From the NCBI GenBank assembly GCA_026075535.2, contig AP026541.1, positions 11,904,001 through 11,968,000 on the forward strand: DNA of 64,000 nt, given 5' to 3'. Both the position numbers and the translations under genes were made by a program. Below, piece by piece: positions 1-11,450 of this stretch. This DNA comes from Tricholoma matsutake (lineage: Eukaryota > Basidiomycota > Agaricomycetes > Agaricales > Tricholomataceae). The notes below the pieces were generated by a model. It had not been told where the DNA came from. It saw nothing but the letters and a program-made list of their open reading frames with translations, and did no database searches. Each line of letters opens with the position of its first letter. Within the stretch, counting starts at the first letter, position 1.

Positions 1-448
1 CCCGGCAAAGAACATGGTCCATGGTGGCCTAGCGGCGTCTCTGTGCTCATCTTACTTTACACCGGAACGATGGCAGACGATGACAGACTGAGACTTCGTG
101 CGAACACCGCCCGATCAGATCTAGGTCAATCTGTTCCACCCATACTGTGGTGTCGGGGGGCGTGGGACATGAGTGTACTTATAGGCTTCTGTCTTCTTCT
201 ATGGCAATGGCGATGGTCCAGGCGTGCAGGTGCGGATGAAGCCCAGAAGTGGTTGACTATGAGAGTTCTATCGTCTCTGATACGGGACCCAACAGTGATT
301 GCGGGCTGGTTGTGGATGCAGGTCACGTTTGCTCGTGGTCGTGCTGAACACAGGAGAGGCGAGAGTACTTACTCTGGTAGGGTTTCTAAGTCTGGGCGAA
401 CCTACCTAGTAACTCCAGATACGTAACACATCGATATCGATAACCGCT
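1..448. other. No recognisable gene
   Basis: An open frame runs 43-426 on the plus strand, but it has no motif I recognise and its codon pattern is not persuasive. The stretch is richer in CpG than the transposon-derived DNA further right, which fits host DNA. I see no repeat or RNA gene here. Confidence 0.5.
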
Positions 449-722
449 CGGCCAATGATAATCGCGACTCGGACCAATGTGTTAGCACGTGACATCGGCA
501 AACTTATGATTATTATTAAGTAATATATAATTTTGGGTTCGTCGTCACTCCGATGCTCCAACGCCCTAATAACATGCGAAAATTCAATTGTTCAAAGCGG
601 AAACGTCCCTCGTTTCCTTCTCTTCCCCTCGATCCTGCTACAATTCTATCATAGAGTACACCATTGTCAGTCTCAAGCCCTTGCTATTGCTTCTACTAAA
701 TGATAGAGACATCTATAGCGTT
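449..722 (+). promoter_or_regulatory. Probable promoter of the PRM10-like gene
   Basis: Two CCAAT boxes lie at 452-456 and 474-478, followed by an E-box-like CACGTG at 486-491 and a TATATAA at 524-530. The ATG of the downstream gene is at 723. The order CCAAT, E-box, TATA, ATG is what a fungal Pol II promoter would show. No transcription start is visible from sequence alone, so the assignment rests on position and motifs. Confidence 0.5.
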
Positions 723-3700
723 ATGACGTCTGATGAAGGGCCTTCCGGGGAAACCGCAAAATCCACTCGGAAAGTTCAATGGCCTGACGAGCGTGGTTTA
801 CAGCTTGCTCATGGCTTGGACCAACATGGGCTAGATGTACGTTACCAGCATTCCATTGGCAATAATTCGCAACTTGTGTGCATCGGTATAACAAGACTCA
901 AGTCGCTTGAGCACGTCGAGCCTTTATCCGATTTTCCCTCAAATTTCTACAAGAAAGTCATTATTAACATATTTTCCTCAGCCTGTGGCTTTCCAATCGC
1001 TCACTACTGCTCTGGAACGACACAGTTCACAATCTCCACAACCCGATGATCATCATCCTCCAAAATCTACCTTTGATGATATTGCACTATCTCATGAAAA
1101 ACAAGAGGATTCGTCTGGCTTCTTAAACGAAGACTCTGCTGCGACTTCCACATCTGGCAGTACTTCCTCTTCTTCTTCAGGCAGGTCATCACCAAGGCCT
1201 CAGTGGACAGTCCCCGGCAACTTCATAGATTCGAACGAGAAAGTGGGTCTACCCGGAATCAAGAACTCCGATGGCGATGCGCATACTGAAGCGGCGCGGG
1301 TTGTGCGATCACACACACGCAAGAGGTTTGGCAGGCTTCGTGCGAAACCCAAGGTCCTGCGCAACGTAAAACCACGTGCAGACGGGAATACCTCTGGTGG
1401 GGATCGATTGAAAAGGAAAAGCACCGCCGATGTCGAACATGACGCTGCGATGTCCACGAGTTCTCTGCCGATTGGTGGAGGCGTTTTATCCGCACTTTTA
1501 ACTTTATATAATCAACAAGACCTGGGATCGTTTTCGAGTTCTTCAACTTCGGATCATCTACAGCGCGAGTTACCACCGGAGAAGCCCTGGATACATGCGC
1601 GTTCAGAGAACCACCGTAGGCCCAGGAAAGCACACGAGGATGCGCAACGTGGGAGACCATCATCAATGCTCAGTAATGAGGTACCGCCCGAACCCAGTTC
1701 CCGAGAATCCTCAGTCGATACCCAAGATAGGCATGGTCATGGAGAAAGCAAACGGGCGAAACCAGGGAGCCAACTCTTTTCGTCGATATTTTCAGATGGC
1801 AAGCCACGACAGGCCAGAAGCGGTGCAGGAGTACTTGGACCATTAATCGCAGGCACAGGCAATTTGATGGGAGTGGGCTCACCTGCTTCAGGCGGGCTTC
1901 AACCAGACGTCAAGCGACCAGGATACCATCTGTCAAGGTTCTCCTAGAGCGTCAATGTACTTATTCTCTACTAATCTTCTCTGCATTCACCAGATACTCT
2001 ATGGATGGTAAGAGCGTCGCATCTTCTGAATTGGAGCTACAGCCGTTATCACAACTTCGGAGCGACTCTTTGCCCGGAACTGGGCGCAACTCCCCCGAGA
2101 CTCCTCCATCTCTAGTTCTTCCTGAGCTAGGAAAGTACAAGTCCAAATGGAATGGCGTACTCAAGGACCTGCCGTACATGGGCTCCGTCAAAAGTTTCGG
2201 GACCCGCAGCATCGCGAGCACTCCAGGACGGACCCCTTCGCCGACGCTGGAGGGGGAAAACTATTTTGATACAAAGCACGACAGCAAAGGCGAAAAGAAG
2301 CGTAAGAGAAAGAAGGCTGAAATATTCGTACGTCTATTCGTGCCTTACTCTTACTTTGCTCTCTGACGGATATACACAGATTACGCGACACGTCGCGAAG
2401 ATTATCCAGAGGCAAGAGTTCTTATTGAAGCTCGCCCGTGCAATGATGATGTTTGGGGGCCCTTCGCATCGTCTTCAATCCCAAATCATGTCCGCGGCCC
2501 ACGTACTGGATATCCAACTCAGCTGCTTATACCTCCCCGACGTGCTACTTGTCAGCTTTGACGATAGTTCGACAAGTACGAGCAGTGTAAAGCTTATTCG
2601 ACAAGGGAGTGCGCTTGACATCGGCAAACTCCACGATGCGTATTCGCTCTATTGGAAGGTATGTACACTATTACCGCACCCCTCCTCTCAGGTCTTTAAT
2701 CGCGGACTCCGCAGGTCATTCACGATAAGCTCTCTGTCGCGGATGCATCTGAACAGCTGGACGCGCTGATGCGCCGACCGCAGATGTATTCCTGGTGGCA
2801 GCAAATCTTTATTGGCGGCATGTGTTCAGCGTCTATTTGTTCTGTTAGTTTTGCAGGAAGCTTCATTGATTCACTGATCGTCTTCCCGTTGGGCGCGTTG
2901 CTTGTCTCTATCCAGCTATTCAGTGTACGGAACGAGCTGTACTCTAATGTTTTCGAGTAAGTTACGTTACCACCTACGAAGTGCACGAACTAAATTGCTA
3001 TAGGGTTACCATGACAACTCTTTTCAGCTTCCTCTCTGCAGCTTTGGCCGCTACACATCATTTTTGCTATTCAGCCGTTGCATCTAGTTCCATCGTACTT
3101 ATCCTTCCTGTTCGTCTCGCCTCATCTCATACCACATGTTACGACTAATTTCAACACAGGGCTTCATCGTCCTAGGTGGAGCACTTGAGCTTATGTCCCG
3201 TAACATCGTAGCCGGATCTGTCCGTCTCTGTTACGCTGTCGTATACGCCATTTTTCTGGGATTCGGTTTGGCCATGGGCAGCAAGGCATTTGAGAAGGTT
3301 TCTGGAAGCGCGGTCTTCGGTCCCGAGGATTATAGTTGTTCTATGACCCATCACGCAGATGGACCTTGGTATCAGAAGACTCCATCCAAGTTTTGGGGTA
3401 CGTGTCCGCGTTAATCCCAGGACGTAAGGGACTTTAACTATATCGGTCTACTTAGCTTTCATGACTGTTCCGATGTACTCGTTGTTTTTGAGCCTAAGAA
3501 TTGGTGCGCGATATAACCGAAAAGAGATTGTAAAAATTTCAACCTTAGCGTGTTACTATTCCTTAACATCTTCTGTTTAGTTCCTCCTTGTCGCTGTGTC
3601 ATGCGTTGGTTGGGTGGTCAATCACTTCACAGGTACGAAGTTCGTTGGTCAGAGCGATGTCATCGCTGCCGTTGGGTCAGTTTGTTACGCGCATCAAATT

Positions 3701-4083
3701 GACCATTCTAATTCGCATTTTGTATAGGGCATTCACAGTTAGCATCGTCTCCAACTTCTACGCTCGTTTCTTCTCTGGAAACGCCTTCACTATTATGGTA
3801 ATTGCTTCATCTATTGTTGTAGTCCACTTGCTTATTGTTGTCGCCTTACTTCCAGATTACGGGAATTCTGTTTCAAGTTCCGTCCGGACTTGGAAGTGGA
3901 GGACTCCTCAGCTATGCAACTTTACAAAATGCTGGATCTACGACATCTTACATATCAGGATTCCAGACGGCGCTGAACCTTGTGTCTGTTGCCATTGGGC
4001 TAACTGTCGGGCTAGGGATCTCACTCGTCATAACGCATCCCATTCAGAGCAGACGACAAGCTGGCGGAGTATTCAGTCTGTGA
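723..4083 (+). CDS. PRM10-like membrane protein, ThrE/DUF1212 family, 11 exons
   Basis: The predicted product is a multipass membrane protein of the ThrE (threonine/serine exporter-like) family, to which the yeast pheromone-regulated protein Prm10 belongs. Substrate and membrane in fungi are not settled. My exons are 723-836, 982-1937, 1994-2327, 2380-2658, 2715-2956, 3004-3109, 3160-3397, 3456-3529, 3581-3675, 3728-3797 and 3856-4083. All junctions are GT-AG and the total is 2736 nt, giving 911 residues with no internal stop. Introns are 47-58 bp except the first (145 bp). Residues 1 to about 468 are a hydrophilic, Ser/Pro-rich, probably disordered region. From about 469 (LLKLARAMMMFGGPSHRL) the conserved domain runs to the C-terminus with about ten hydrophobic segments and the late motif SYISGFQTALNLVS. 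The ATG at 723 opens MTSDEGPSGETAKSTRKVQW, the conserved N-terminus as I recall it from mushroom homologues. It is the only intact gene in the window. Confidence 0.93.
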
Positions 4084-4466
4084 CCCGGTTAGGACAAACA
4101 GAAATGTAGTTCACTATAGTAATTGAACTTTGGACTCCATGCCATCTGTTCCTTCTTTGACAATCCGCTGTGAAGGACTGCCAACTTCTCTAGGTTGCTG
4201 TTTGAAGAGCTTACTAATTCAAAGATACCATAATAAGAATAGGAGACTAATCACTGTGGATTTCAGGACCAGACATGCAGTAAGGACGGGGGTGCTACGG
4301 ATGGGCTCTGAAATCAGTAGCACATTGCGTGTATACCGAACTTGTACTGTAAGTAGGTGAATGGTCTGGCTGCATTAAAACTTCTCCCGCTGACTGAAAA
4401 ACCCATTGGGAAAAAATTTCCAGCAGGGCGAGGAAAGCTACCAGCCATGGGGGGGGAGGGTTGGTA
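4084..4466. other. 3' flank of the PRM10-like gene, no gene
   Basis: This is AT-leaning intergenic sequence with no recognisable coding or repeat content. It marks the boundary between the host gene and the transposon block that fills the rest of the window. Confidence 0.6.
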
Positions 4467-4943
4467 CACCAGTGACATCTCCACCACACGTCTGTCCAAG
4501 GAACTCACCCATCACTTCCTGGGACCTTTCCCCATTGTCAAGTGTGTTGGAACACATGGCCTATTGTCTGTGCCTCCCAGCCTCCATGTCCAGACTCCAC
4601 CTGGTCTTCCATGTTGTCAAACTCCTTCCAGCTCCACAAGATCCATTCCCAGGACACCATTCACATCCACCACTGCTGCCAACAGTGATCGAGGGAGAAT
4701 CCCAGTATGAAGTCAAGTCAATCTTGGATAGCTGGTTGTGTCAAGGAAAACTCTAGTATTTGGTGCACTGGAAGGGTTATGGGTATGAGGAGAACTCATG
4801 GGTAGAGGAGTCTGATGTGAACACCCCTCAGTCAAGGAATTCCACTGATGGCACACTGCTGCACTGCATTGCATTCAAGTCACTGACTTTGGTCATATGT
4901 GATTTGGAATGCATTGGGGCAATGCATCCTAGAGGGGGGGTGA
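4467..4943 (+). pseudogene. marY1-like pol 3' fragment (integrase tail and chromodomain)
   Basis: This is the last part of a gypsy integrase. It matches the ends of the two longer marY1-like copies at about 20.9-21.3 kb and 50.1-50.6 kb. It contains the DISTTR..SK.L.H.FLGPFPIVK segment (GPY/F-like module) and then a chromodomain core, VHWKGYGYEENSWVEESDVN, at about 4760-4820. Chromodomains at integrase C-termini are known to guide chromoviruses to chromatin marks. Stops and frameshifts interrupt the frame, including a TAG just before the chromodomain core. All of the 5' part of the element is missing, so it is a truncated relic. Confidence 0.8.
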
Positions 4944-5110
4944 TGTAAGGGGACTGGAGAGTGCCCTAGGCATTTATCTAATTTTCTGCATTCATCCCAC
5001 ATTTTCCCTGGTCTTAGTTCCTTCTATTTCACATTTTTGATGATTTTCCCTTATTTTATTATTTATTTTCCCTTTTTTGGCTTGTGTGTTTGTGCACTGA
5101 AAGGAAATTG
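4944..5110 (+). repeat. Degenerate marY1-like 3' LTR remnant
   Basis: The sequence begins TGTAAGGGGACTGG directly after a G-rich tract (AGAGGGGGGGTGA), as in the complete LTRs at 21380 and 50623. Resemblance continues loosely through the T-rich part and then fades. It is clearly older than the other LTR copies. The right boundary is approximate. Confidence 0.6.
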
Positions 5111-5409
5111 GATTGCCTCCTGACATGCTAGAAGTTTTACAGCTGAGAATGATACAAATCTAAAACTATGTAGAGATACTAAAGGAACTGGGAGCAGGAG
5201 TGACTTGGTGGGATTGAGGATCCAGAATCTATGGTTATGGAATGAATCAATATCCTTGATTCCATCTTCATCACCCAGGGGTGAGCTGAGAGCATGACTA
5301 CAGAAACCAACATGAGGAGCAAGCCTAAGGTGCATCGTAGTCATGATGGAGACTCACCCGTGGACAAATGTCAAGCCTTAGGGGGGCTTCTCATGTGCTT
5401 CTGGCCTGT
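5111..5409. other. Unassigned sequence between LTR remnant and DIRS-like element
   Basis: I see no gene here. It may contain the rest of the decayed LTR and the terminal repeat of the neighbouring DIRS-like element, but I could not find a repeat pair to prove either. Confidence 0.4.
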
Positions 5410-6423
5410 TCATGGCTTGAGAGGAAGCATCTCAATGTGAATTGCACCCAGAGAGTCTAGGCATTGCCAGTACTCCAGGAATGCCTGAGATGGCCATTGC
5501 CCGAACTTCTTCACTATATCTGGCAGCACCCCAGAGACAAGGTAGAAAGTGGTTCCACCAATCCAAAAGCAGTGCCCTGTAATGTGGGGGTATCCCTTGC
5601 CTGTTGCTCTGAGGATTCTGTTGATGCGGCATACAAACTTGGATCTGGTGAGCATTATGACATTGTCATGTGCATCACAGTATGTGGTGATGGGATGCTT
5701 GATGTTCAGCCTATTCTTGATAAAGTGCTTGTGGATGGCGTGAATAGGGTCAAGAGGAGCTTCCTGGCGTGGAATCCAGATGTCGTCGCCTCTGGCCTTC
5801 TGAGTTTTAGACCATGGCAGGTGGAAGTTGCAGGCTCCATTCTCAGCTGTCGATTCTGTGATATGCATGAATGTGGTGTGCCTTCGAGGGTTGAACTTTC
5901 CCAGGTCCTGCATGGGCGGCAAGACTTCACCACTGTGCAGCTGGCAGAAAAATGACAAAAGGCAGATTGCCCATATGCAAATGTCTGCACCTGAGGGTCT
6001 GCTGAGTCCCTTGTTCAGGTCCTCAAACATTGAAATTGTCATGGGTGCCCTCTTGCTGTGGTACAACACTGCTGGCCTAAGTTCTTCCACACCCTTCAGA
6101 GTCCTGCATAGATGGTCCCCTCCTAGCCATGTCAGACCAATACTTTTGTGCTCTTTCCTTATTGCCAGTAACTTTGCTCCCACCATCCTCCCAGCCAGTC
6201 GCCCTGCATAGGAGGATGCCCAAGTGATGAGAACGTCCTCCCTTGCTGGGAGTGCATCACTCTTTCTGATTCCAAGACCCTTGCAGAATGTCAGGAATTC
6301 TCGTAGTTGGCTAGCATATTTCCTCTGCGTACTCTTGTTCACAGCCATGTCCTGCGTGTGCTTGATCTTATCCACCAGGGCAGGAGGTAACAAAGGGTCT
6401 GGGTGTGGTTGGGTCTTATGCAT
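5410..6423 (-). pseudogene. Tyrosine recombinase of the DIRS-like element, catalytic residues lost
   Basis: A single open frame of 337 residues has the fold order of a DIRS recombinase: an N-terminal SAM-like DNA-binding part (KSTQRKYASQLREFLTFCKG, near residues 30-50) and a C-terminal catalytic part. The box I site reads CQLHSGEVLPP, where family members have Arg after QL. The HxxR site reads GHCFWIGGTTFYL, with Trp in place of Arg. The Tyr-containing tail EYWQCLDSLGAIHIEMLPL is present. Arg to His and Arg to Trp are both explained by CpG transitions in CGC and CGG codons. The frame is open but the enzyme should be inactive, so I call it a pseudogene. Confidence 0.8.
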
Positions 6424-6633
6424 AGATGGGATGTGAGTGGTGTAGGGTCGGTGTCAGCTGTAATGGTGGAGAGGTTTCCTGCTGTGAAGTTTGGCTAGCT
6501 GTGATAGGTTGCTCATGTGCATGCTGGACATGTGGATGGATTGAATGTGTCGGAAGGGAGGCATCACAGTAGTGCTTGATGTAGTGGGAATTAGAGGTGT
6601 GACTTTATTGCCAGTCATGCATGTGTATAATGA

Positions 6634-7904
6634 TTAACAAGTGCTTGCCCCCCACTGAAGTCTAGGGTCATGGTAGTCTACTGCTTTATGTATGAATTTT
6701 GTTAGGTGAAATGGCATCTTAGGCAGAAATGTGAGCAATGAATCTTTCCCAGGAAAACACCCCTTGATGGGCCATCTGCAGGATTCTCTGAGGTCGGTAT
6801 CCATGTGGTGGATGTCCACAGATTGTGATCTTGAATGAGCCTTACGATTTCAGGCAGTATCATATTCTGTTGGGTGCCCCGCAATCTTTCTGCTTCCAGA
6901 GCACCCCACGCAATCCACTTCCTGTCAAGGATCAGGCCAATGCCCCACCCAGTCGATGCATCCACAAACACTCTGTTCCTGAGAGGCATGGGGGGGGTGG
7001 ATAATCTTCATTCCAACAAATCTTTCCTGCAAGTGTTGCCTCCACTATGCCATGTCATCTGCAGTCCCTGCGGACAGCCTGTGTTTTGCTTTGCCTGCCC
7101 GGCTGGTCTTGAAACCTCCCCAAAATTTGTACAGTGAGACCAAATGAGATTGGCCCTCTGGGACAATGAGGCAGATATGGTTCAGGGTGCCAATGATGGT
7201 CTCAGCTTCCTTTGCACTGTGGGATGCCCCATGCGTCCATGTTGATATTTGCTCGAGATACTTTGCTTTTTTCTTTTTGGGTAACTCCACCACCCTAGCT
7301 GATAGGTACCACCGGAAGCCGATGTATGTGAATGCAGTCAAGAAATCGACAAACTTGGCTGGCACCCAAGGCCAGCCTAGTTCCTCTGCGATATTCCAAA
7401 CAAGATCCACTGAGTATGTGAATTTGTAGGTGCCATCTGGCTGACGGCAGGAGGGGTAGCGTATGAAGATAAAGTTGTCCACCCACTTGATGACCACTTT
7501 GATCCTGCGCTGCAAGAGGATTTTGACCATGGCATCAGCCACCCTGCCAAAAATCCTAGGGGAAGGAGATGCACTGAAGTTTAGGACGTGGTTGAGGTGG
7601 ATCAGTCCATTGATCATGATCGCGAGGAATTGCCATGCCGATGGATGGATGGGAATGTTGCAAAATGCAGCATCAACGTTGAATATGGCTGCCTGTGTCC
7701 CTTCTGGTGCATCTGCGACCAGCAGGTAACATTCAGAAAAAGACCCTCATGCACACTGGAATTTCTTGGAGTTGATGACAGTGTTGATGGAAGTTTGGGT
7801 AGGATCGATAATGTATTTCTGGGATCCATTATGGGGTAAGCTTTCGAGATCAATGCAGTGTCTATTTTCTGGGTATGAATGATTTACAATTACACAGTGT
7901 TTGC
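6634..7904 (-). pseudogene. Reverse transcriptase-RNase H of the DIRS-like element
   Basis: The RT core lies at 7045-7617 and includes NHVLNFSASPSPRIFGRVAD and the catalytic box, which reads KWVDNFIFIRYP. Relatives have VDDF, so the second Asp is now Asn (GAC to AAC, a CpG to CpA change). Upstream, to about 7904, a broken frame holds the RT palm with ADAPEGTQAAIFNVDAAF. RNase H follows at 6702-6989: VFVDASTGWGIGLIL, an ILPEIVRL segment, and a TSENPADGPSRG segment close to the family pattern. Frameshifts separate the three pieces. Confidence 0.78.
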
Positions 7905-7911
7905 CACCGCT

Positions 7912-8572
7912 TCAATCGATAACTGCGAGAGGTGCTGTGCAAAAATGTCCAATGAGTGAGATAAGGAAATCAGGATCGTAACCATGCAATATTTTACCAA
8001 GAGCCATTTCCTCAGCATATTTCGTGATAACAAAGTCTTTGTCTTCCTGCGATGTGTAGTGATTGGGAGGAATGGATGTACATGCGAGTGAAAAATCTTC
8101 TAAGCCACAGAGGAAGCCTTGCCTGAGGCCCACCAGAATGTTGTTGAACTTGTCAAGAATGCCTGCATCCCTCAACGTGAGCTCCCAAGCATCGGCTTTC
8201 AGTTTTGTTACAATTGGGAAAATGTTGTCAGGCAGTGCATCTTGAGGATCCATGTGTGAGGTCATCACACAAGGTGCAGGAGGTACGTCGACATCCAGAG
8301 GAACCAACATTGAAGGAGATTCATACAATCCTGCCCCCAAGGAGCTTGTCGACCCATTTACCCTGTTCATTGACAAGTCAGGTCATGATCCCCTGGTGGA
8401 GCTTGTGAGAGTGGCCCTCACTGCAGAGGTAGCACCTGAAGGTGGTTGATTGCTGAGGATGGAGGGGAGATGGAAAGGTTTGCGCTGGGTATCCTCCCCA
8501 GCCAGAGTTGAATGCGCCTCTGCTCTGAACATTGTGGCTTCTGCCTCGCCAAGTCAGTGGACTTTGGCTCAT
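7912..8572 (-). pseudogene. Gag-like/N-terminal part of the DIRS-like element
   Basis: The upstream piece (8378-8572) has a Cys/His cluster, FRCYLCSEGHSHKLHQG, resembling the zinc-binding part of basidiomycete DIRS gag-like proteins. The next frame (7912-8376, 154 residues) contains KADAWELTLRDAGILDKFNN, then LRQGFLCG and a segment ending LISLIGHFCTAPLAVID. I recognise this as the lead-in to DIRS RT. The two pieces are in different frames. Confidence 0.6.
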
Positions 8573-8638
8573 AATTCAATCCTGGTGTATGCCAACAATG
8601 GGTTATGATATATGAATAATGAATATGTTAGGCAGTAC

Positions 8639-11349
8639 TTACTGCATTTGTTGAATGATGATTGCGAAATCAATCCACTCCTCAACCACAGATTGAACTG
8701 GTGCTGGTGCCACTCCTGCTCCTGTTGCCATTGCCATTGCTGTTGCCACTCCCACTCCTGCTCCCAATCCCTGAGTGGCATAGATATCCATGGCCTTAAC
8801 ATCTGTCAGCCTGAGTGATTCTGCTGCAGTCACTTCATCCTCCCATCTTTCGACCACCTGTTGACAAAATGCTGCTGTAAGGTCAGCATGGTGCTTGCTG
8901 AGTTGCATGGAGATCTCAAGGGCTTCTTGAGATTTTGCACACATGCCAAGCATTTTCTTGTGATTTGAGTCTGTAGCATGATCGTCAAGCATTTCTGCCC
9001 AATGTGGCAAGGTCACTGTCCTGACTGTTGGGAAGATGGAATTCAGTGATGACCACAGGGACTCCAGTATTTCTCCTGCTATGATGCTAGAGCCTGGAAT
9101 GAAAGATGGGGCATAGTGAAAAAAGCATTTGTCCTTGTGACCATGTACATGCATAAGCCCAATTGCCTGGTCAATGGTCAGGTCAGCTGGAAGATGTGCA
9201 CCAATGTGCTCCTGAAGGTAGATGATGTACTGGCAGACAATGTCATAAATCAGCATTACTCCCTGTTGAGGGTCAACCCTGGTAGTCTTCAGTGCTTGAA
9301 GGAAAGCAAAGTTAACATTCTTTTGCTGTTCTCCCTGGAACAAGTCCACCAATGCATTGGGTGCATAACATCCATGTCATGCACATGCAATGGCAGCTAC
9401 TCCAGTCCTATCACATGCCTTCGGTGCCAGAAAAGCATTCACAATGGCTAGGAATTTATTTTTGCAAGGTGCCTTCTGCAAAAGGGGCACGGATCAGATC
9501 AGATCAGATTGGGAGTGGGTACGGGAGCAGGGGCAGGAGCAGCCACAGCCACAGCCACAGGAATGGCAGTGGCAAGGGAAGTGTACTTACTGTTAATCGT
9601 TCTATGGCATCTTGGAGAGACTGCTTGTATTCAGCCTGATTTGGGGCCATCCCAGCTCCATCCCATAGCCATATATCAGTATCAGAGTTTTTCTGCTGAA
9701 CATGGTCAGCTTTGAAATTGCCATCAGCCACAAATATGCGTTTAAAAACAAATCTAAGGTGTAATATCATTTTAGAGACCACTGCCCAAAGCAGGTGCTT
9801 AATCACCCATCAGTTCTCATTGTCCATCCAATTTTCCAGTATATTTATGCCTACTTGAGGACAAGCTGGACAGAAGTTGGTGAGTGATCCTGGTTCAGGT
9901 TTCAATGGATCTTTTTGATTGTGACCATACCCAGCCCACTTCAATCTTTTCATCCAATGCCATAAGTGGGACATGGGCCAAAGCTCATGGTAGAGGTTGA
10001 CCACTTCTGCAGGCCTCATTGGCAATATGACGTGCTGAATCAATTGGTAAAACTGGTAAGCTGATGCCTTCAATTCCAGATTACAGAGCCAAAAATGATC
10101 CAGGACATACACAGTGAAAAGAGTGCATATTTTGTTGAAGCTGGTAGCAAGTTACTGGTTCCCAGGTCCAAGGAAATTCTGTGCTCCCCTTGACACTGGC
10201 AGGTAACCATTGCCAAGTGATGTATTCCATTCGTATGCACCACACAGATGTAACTGTTGTTCAAGGCATCAGCAGTGGGTGGTCTGAATGTAATATTGGC
10301 ATTGGCATTGGGAGCGCAGGAGTGGGAGCAGCATCAGTCCTCATGCATTCAGCTGTTTCAGTAGCATTAGGCAAATATGGATCAAACCCATGGATGTCTT
10401 CATCAGCATGTTCAACTTCATGTGCGTCATTGCCATCAAAGAAGTCTTGTAGGTTATCATCAACATATGTATCATGCACTTGAATCAGAAGCTCATCAAG
10501 GGAATCAAAAAATGCTTCATCATCCCCTGCTTCATCTGCCATTGCCATTGCCGTTGCTGTTGCTGCTCCCAACTCATGATATGGGGCCGATGCTGATTGA
10601 TGTGATGAAGGCTGATGCTGATCATCACCTTCCCAATTGGCCAACTCTTGTTCTGCTTTATCCTTCATGTCCTCGAATGTTTCCAGATATTCCATTTGGA
10701 TCTGAAGAGCATTGCAAATTGGCTGATCTGTCTGGTGCTAAACTAAGAGGTATGTGCCAACCTCCCATAACTCGGCCCTGCAAAGTGTGTGCCAGTCCAA
10801 GAATACAATGCAATGGAAGGGATTTTGCCTGTGTGTTACCCACATACATGTTCAGCAAAGCATTCTTCCTAGTGAACAATTGATGCATCTCCAAATTGCC
10901 CATTTATTGAATGAACAGTGGTTGCAAACTTGTTTGTTGATTGACCATGCCTGCTGAGACAGGGATGCTTGCAGCAGTTCATCTATTCATCTGACAAACT
11001 CCAAGACATAGTCTTGCTGCCTCTGTTATTTGTACATGAGCCTTGGTAAGTCAATCAATGTCAGAAACTGACCATGCCAATCTGTGGCCAAACCAGCTCA
11101 TCATTCTTGCATATCACATTCTGGAGCAAGACCTGGATTGTCATGGATACCAGCTGAAATCAATTCACCACATTCTTCTGTAACTGGAGGCAAGGGAACC
11201 TTGATACACTTTGTTTTTGGTCCATGTCTTGTGTTGACCTCAACTTCCTTATGTGTGACAGTATCCACCACAACAACATCATCCTCATGCAGGGTGGCAT
11301 TGTTCTTTGATTGTCTCTTTCGCTTGTAAGGAGCTCTTGTCAGGCTCAT
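8639..11349 (-). pseudogene. KDZ-superfamily transposase, decayed
   Basis: KDZ (Kyakuja-Dileera-Zisupton) transposases are DDE enzymes abundant in mushrooms. The N-terminus starts at 11349 (MSLTRAPYKRKRQSKNN). A CxC zinc cluster follows at about 10800-10930 (CNHC..WAIWRCINC). The transposase core comes next: VVHTNGIHHLAMVTCQCQG near 10200, NLELKASAYQFYQL and TNFCPACPQVGIN at 9810-10112, the first catalytic Asp in VADGNFKADH near 9720, and LIYDIVCQY near 9240. The family hallmark HVHGHKDKCFFHYAP and the Glu-bearing GEILESLWSSLN lie at about 9050-9150. At least four stops and several frameshifts break the frame, mostly CGA to TGA. A splice donor is visible at 8640. No terminal inverted repeats were found. 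Confidence 0.88.
8700..8776. repeat. Hexamer microsatellite inside KDZ C-terminus
   Basis: This is an imperfect run of six-base words such as TGCCAT, TGCCAC and TCCTGC. On the minus strand it encodes the Ala/Gly/Met-rich stretch GVGVATAMAMATGAGVAPAP. Comparable runs lie at 9507-9572, 10290-10330, 10538-10575, 12085-12120, 13018-13066, 15320-15610, 22905-23060 and 23765-23860. Confidence 0.65.
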
Positions 11350-11450
11350 GATGATTGGGGGGAATCAATTGCGTTGATGGGCTATTTATTGTACTATTGA
11401 CCTCATGTTATCCTCGTGTGATCCTCATGCCAAATGACAAGTGAAACCCA

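Larger units (their letters stand above)
5410..8572 (-). mobile_element. DIRS-like tyrosine-recombinase retroelement, inactivated
   Basis: Read on the minus strand, the order is a gag-like segment (7912-8572), reverse transcriptase with RNase H (6634-7904), then a tyrosine recombinase (5410-6423). Elements with RT plus a tyrosine recombinase instead of an integrase define the DIRS order. Such elements integrate through a circular intermediate and leave no target-site duplication. I could not locate the split direct or inverted terminal repeats, so the outer limits are those of the coding parts. Catalytic positions are damaged in both enzymes, so this copy is dead. It abuts the end of the KDZ gene at about 8.6 kb. 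Confidence 0.8.

Noticed and set aside
43..426. Host gene upstream of PRM10
   Set aside because: No recognisable motif, no splice pattern, and opposite-strand frames of similar length.
5464..6436. Plus-strand frames opposite the tyrosine recombinase
   Set aside because: Antisense shadows; the minus frame has clear family motifs.
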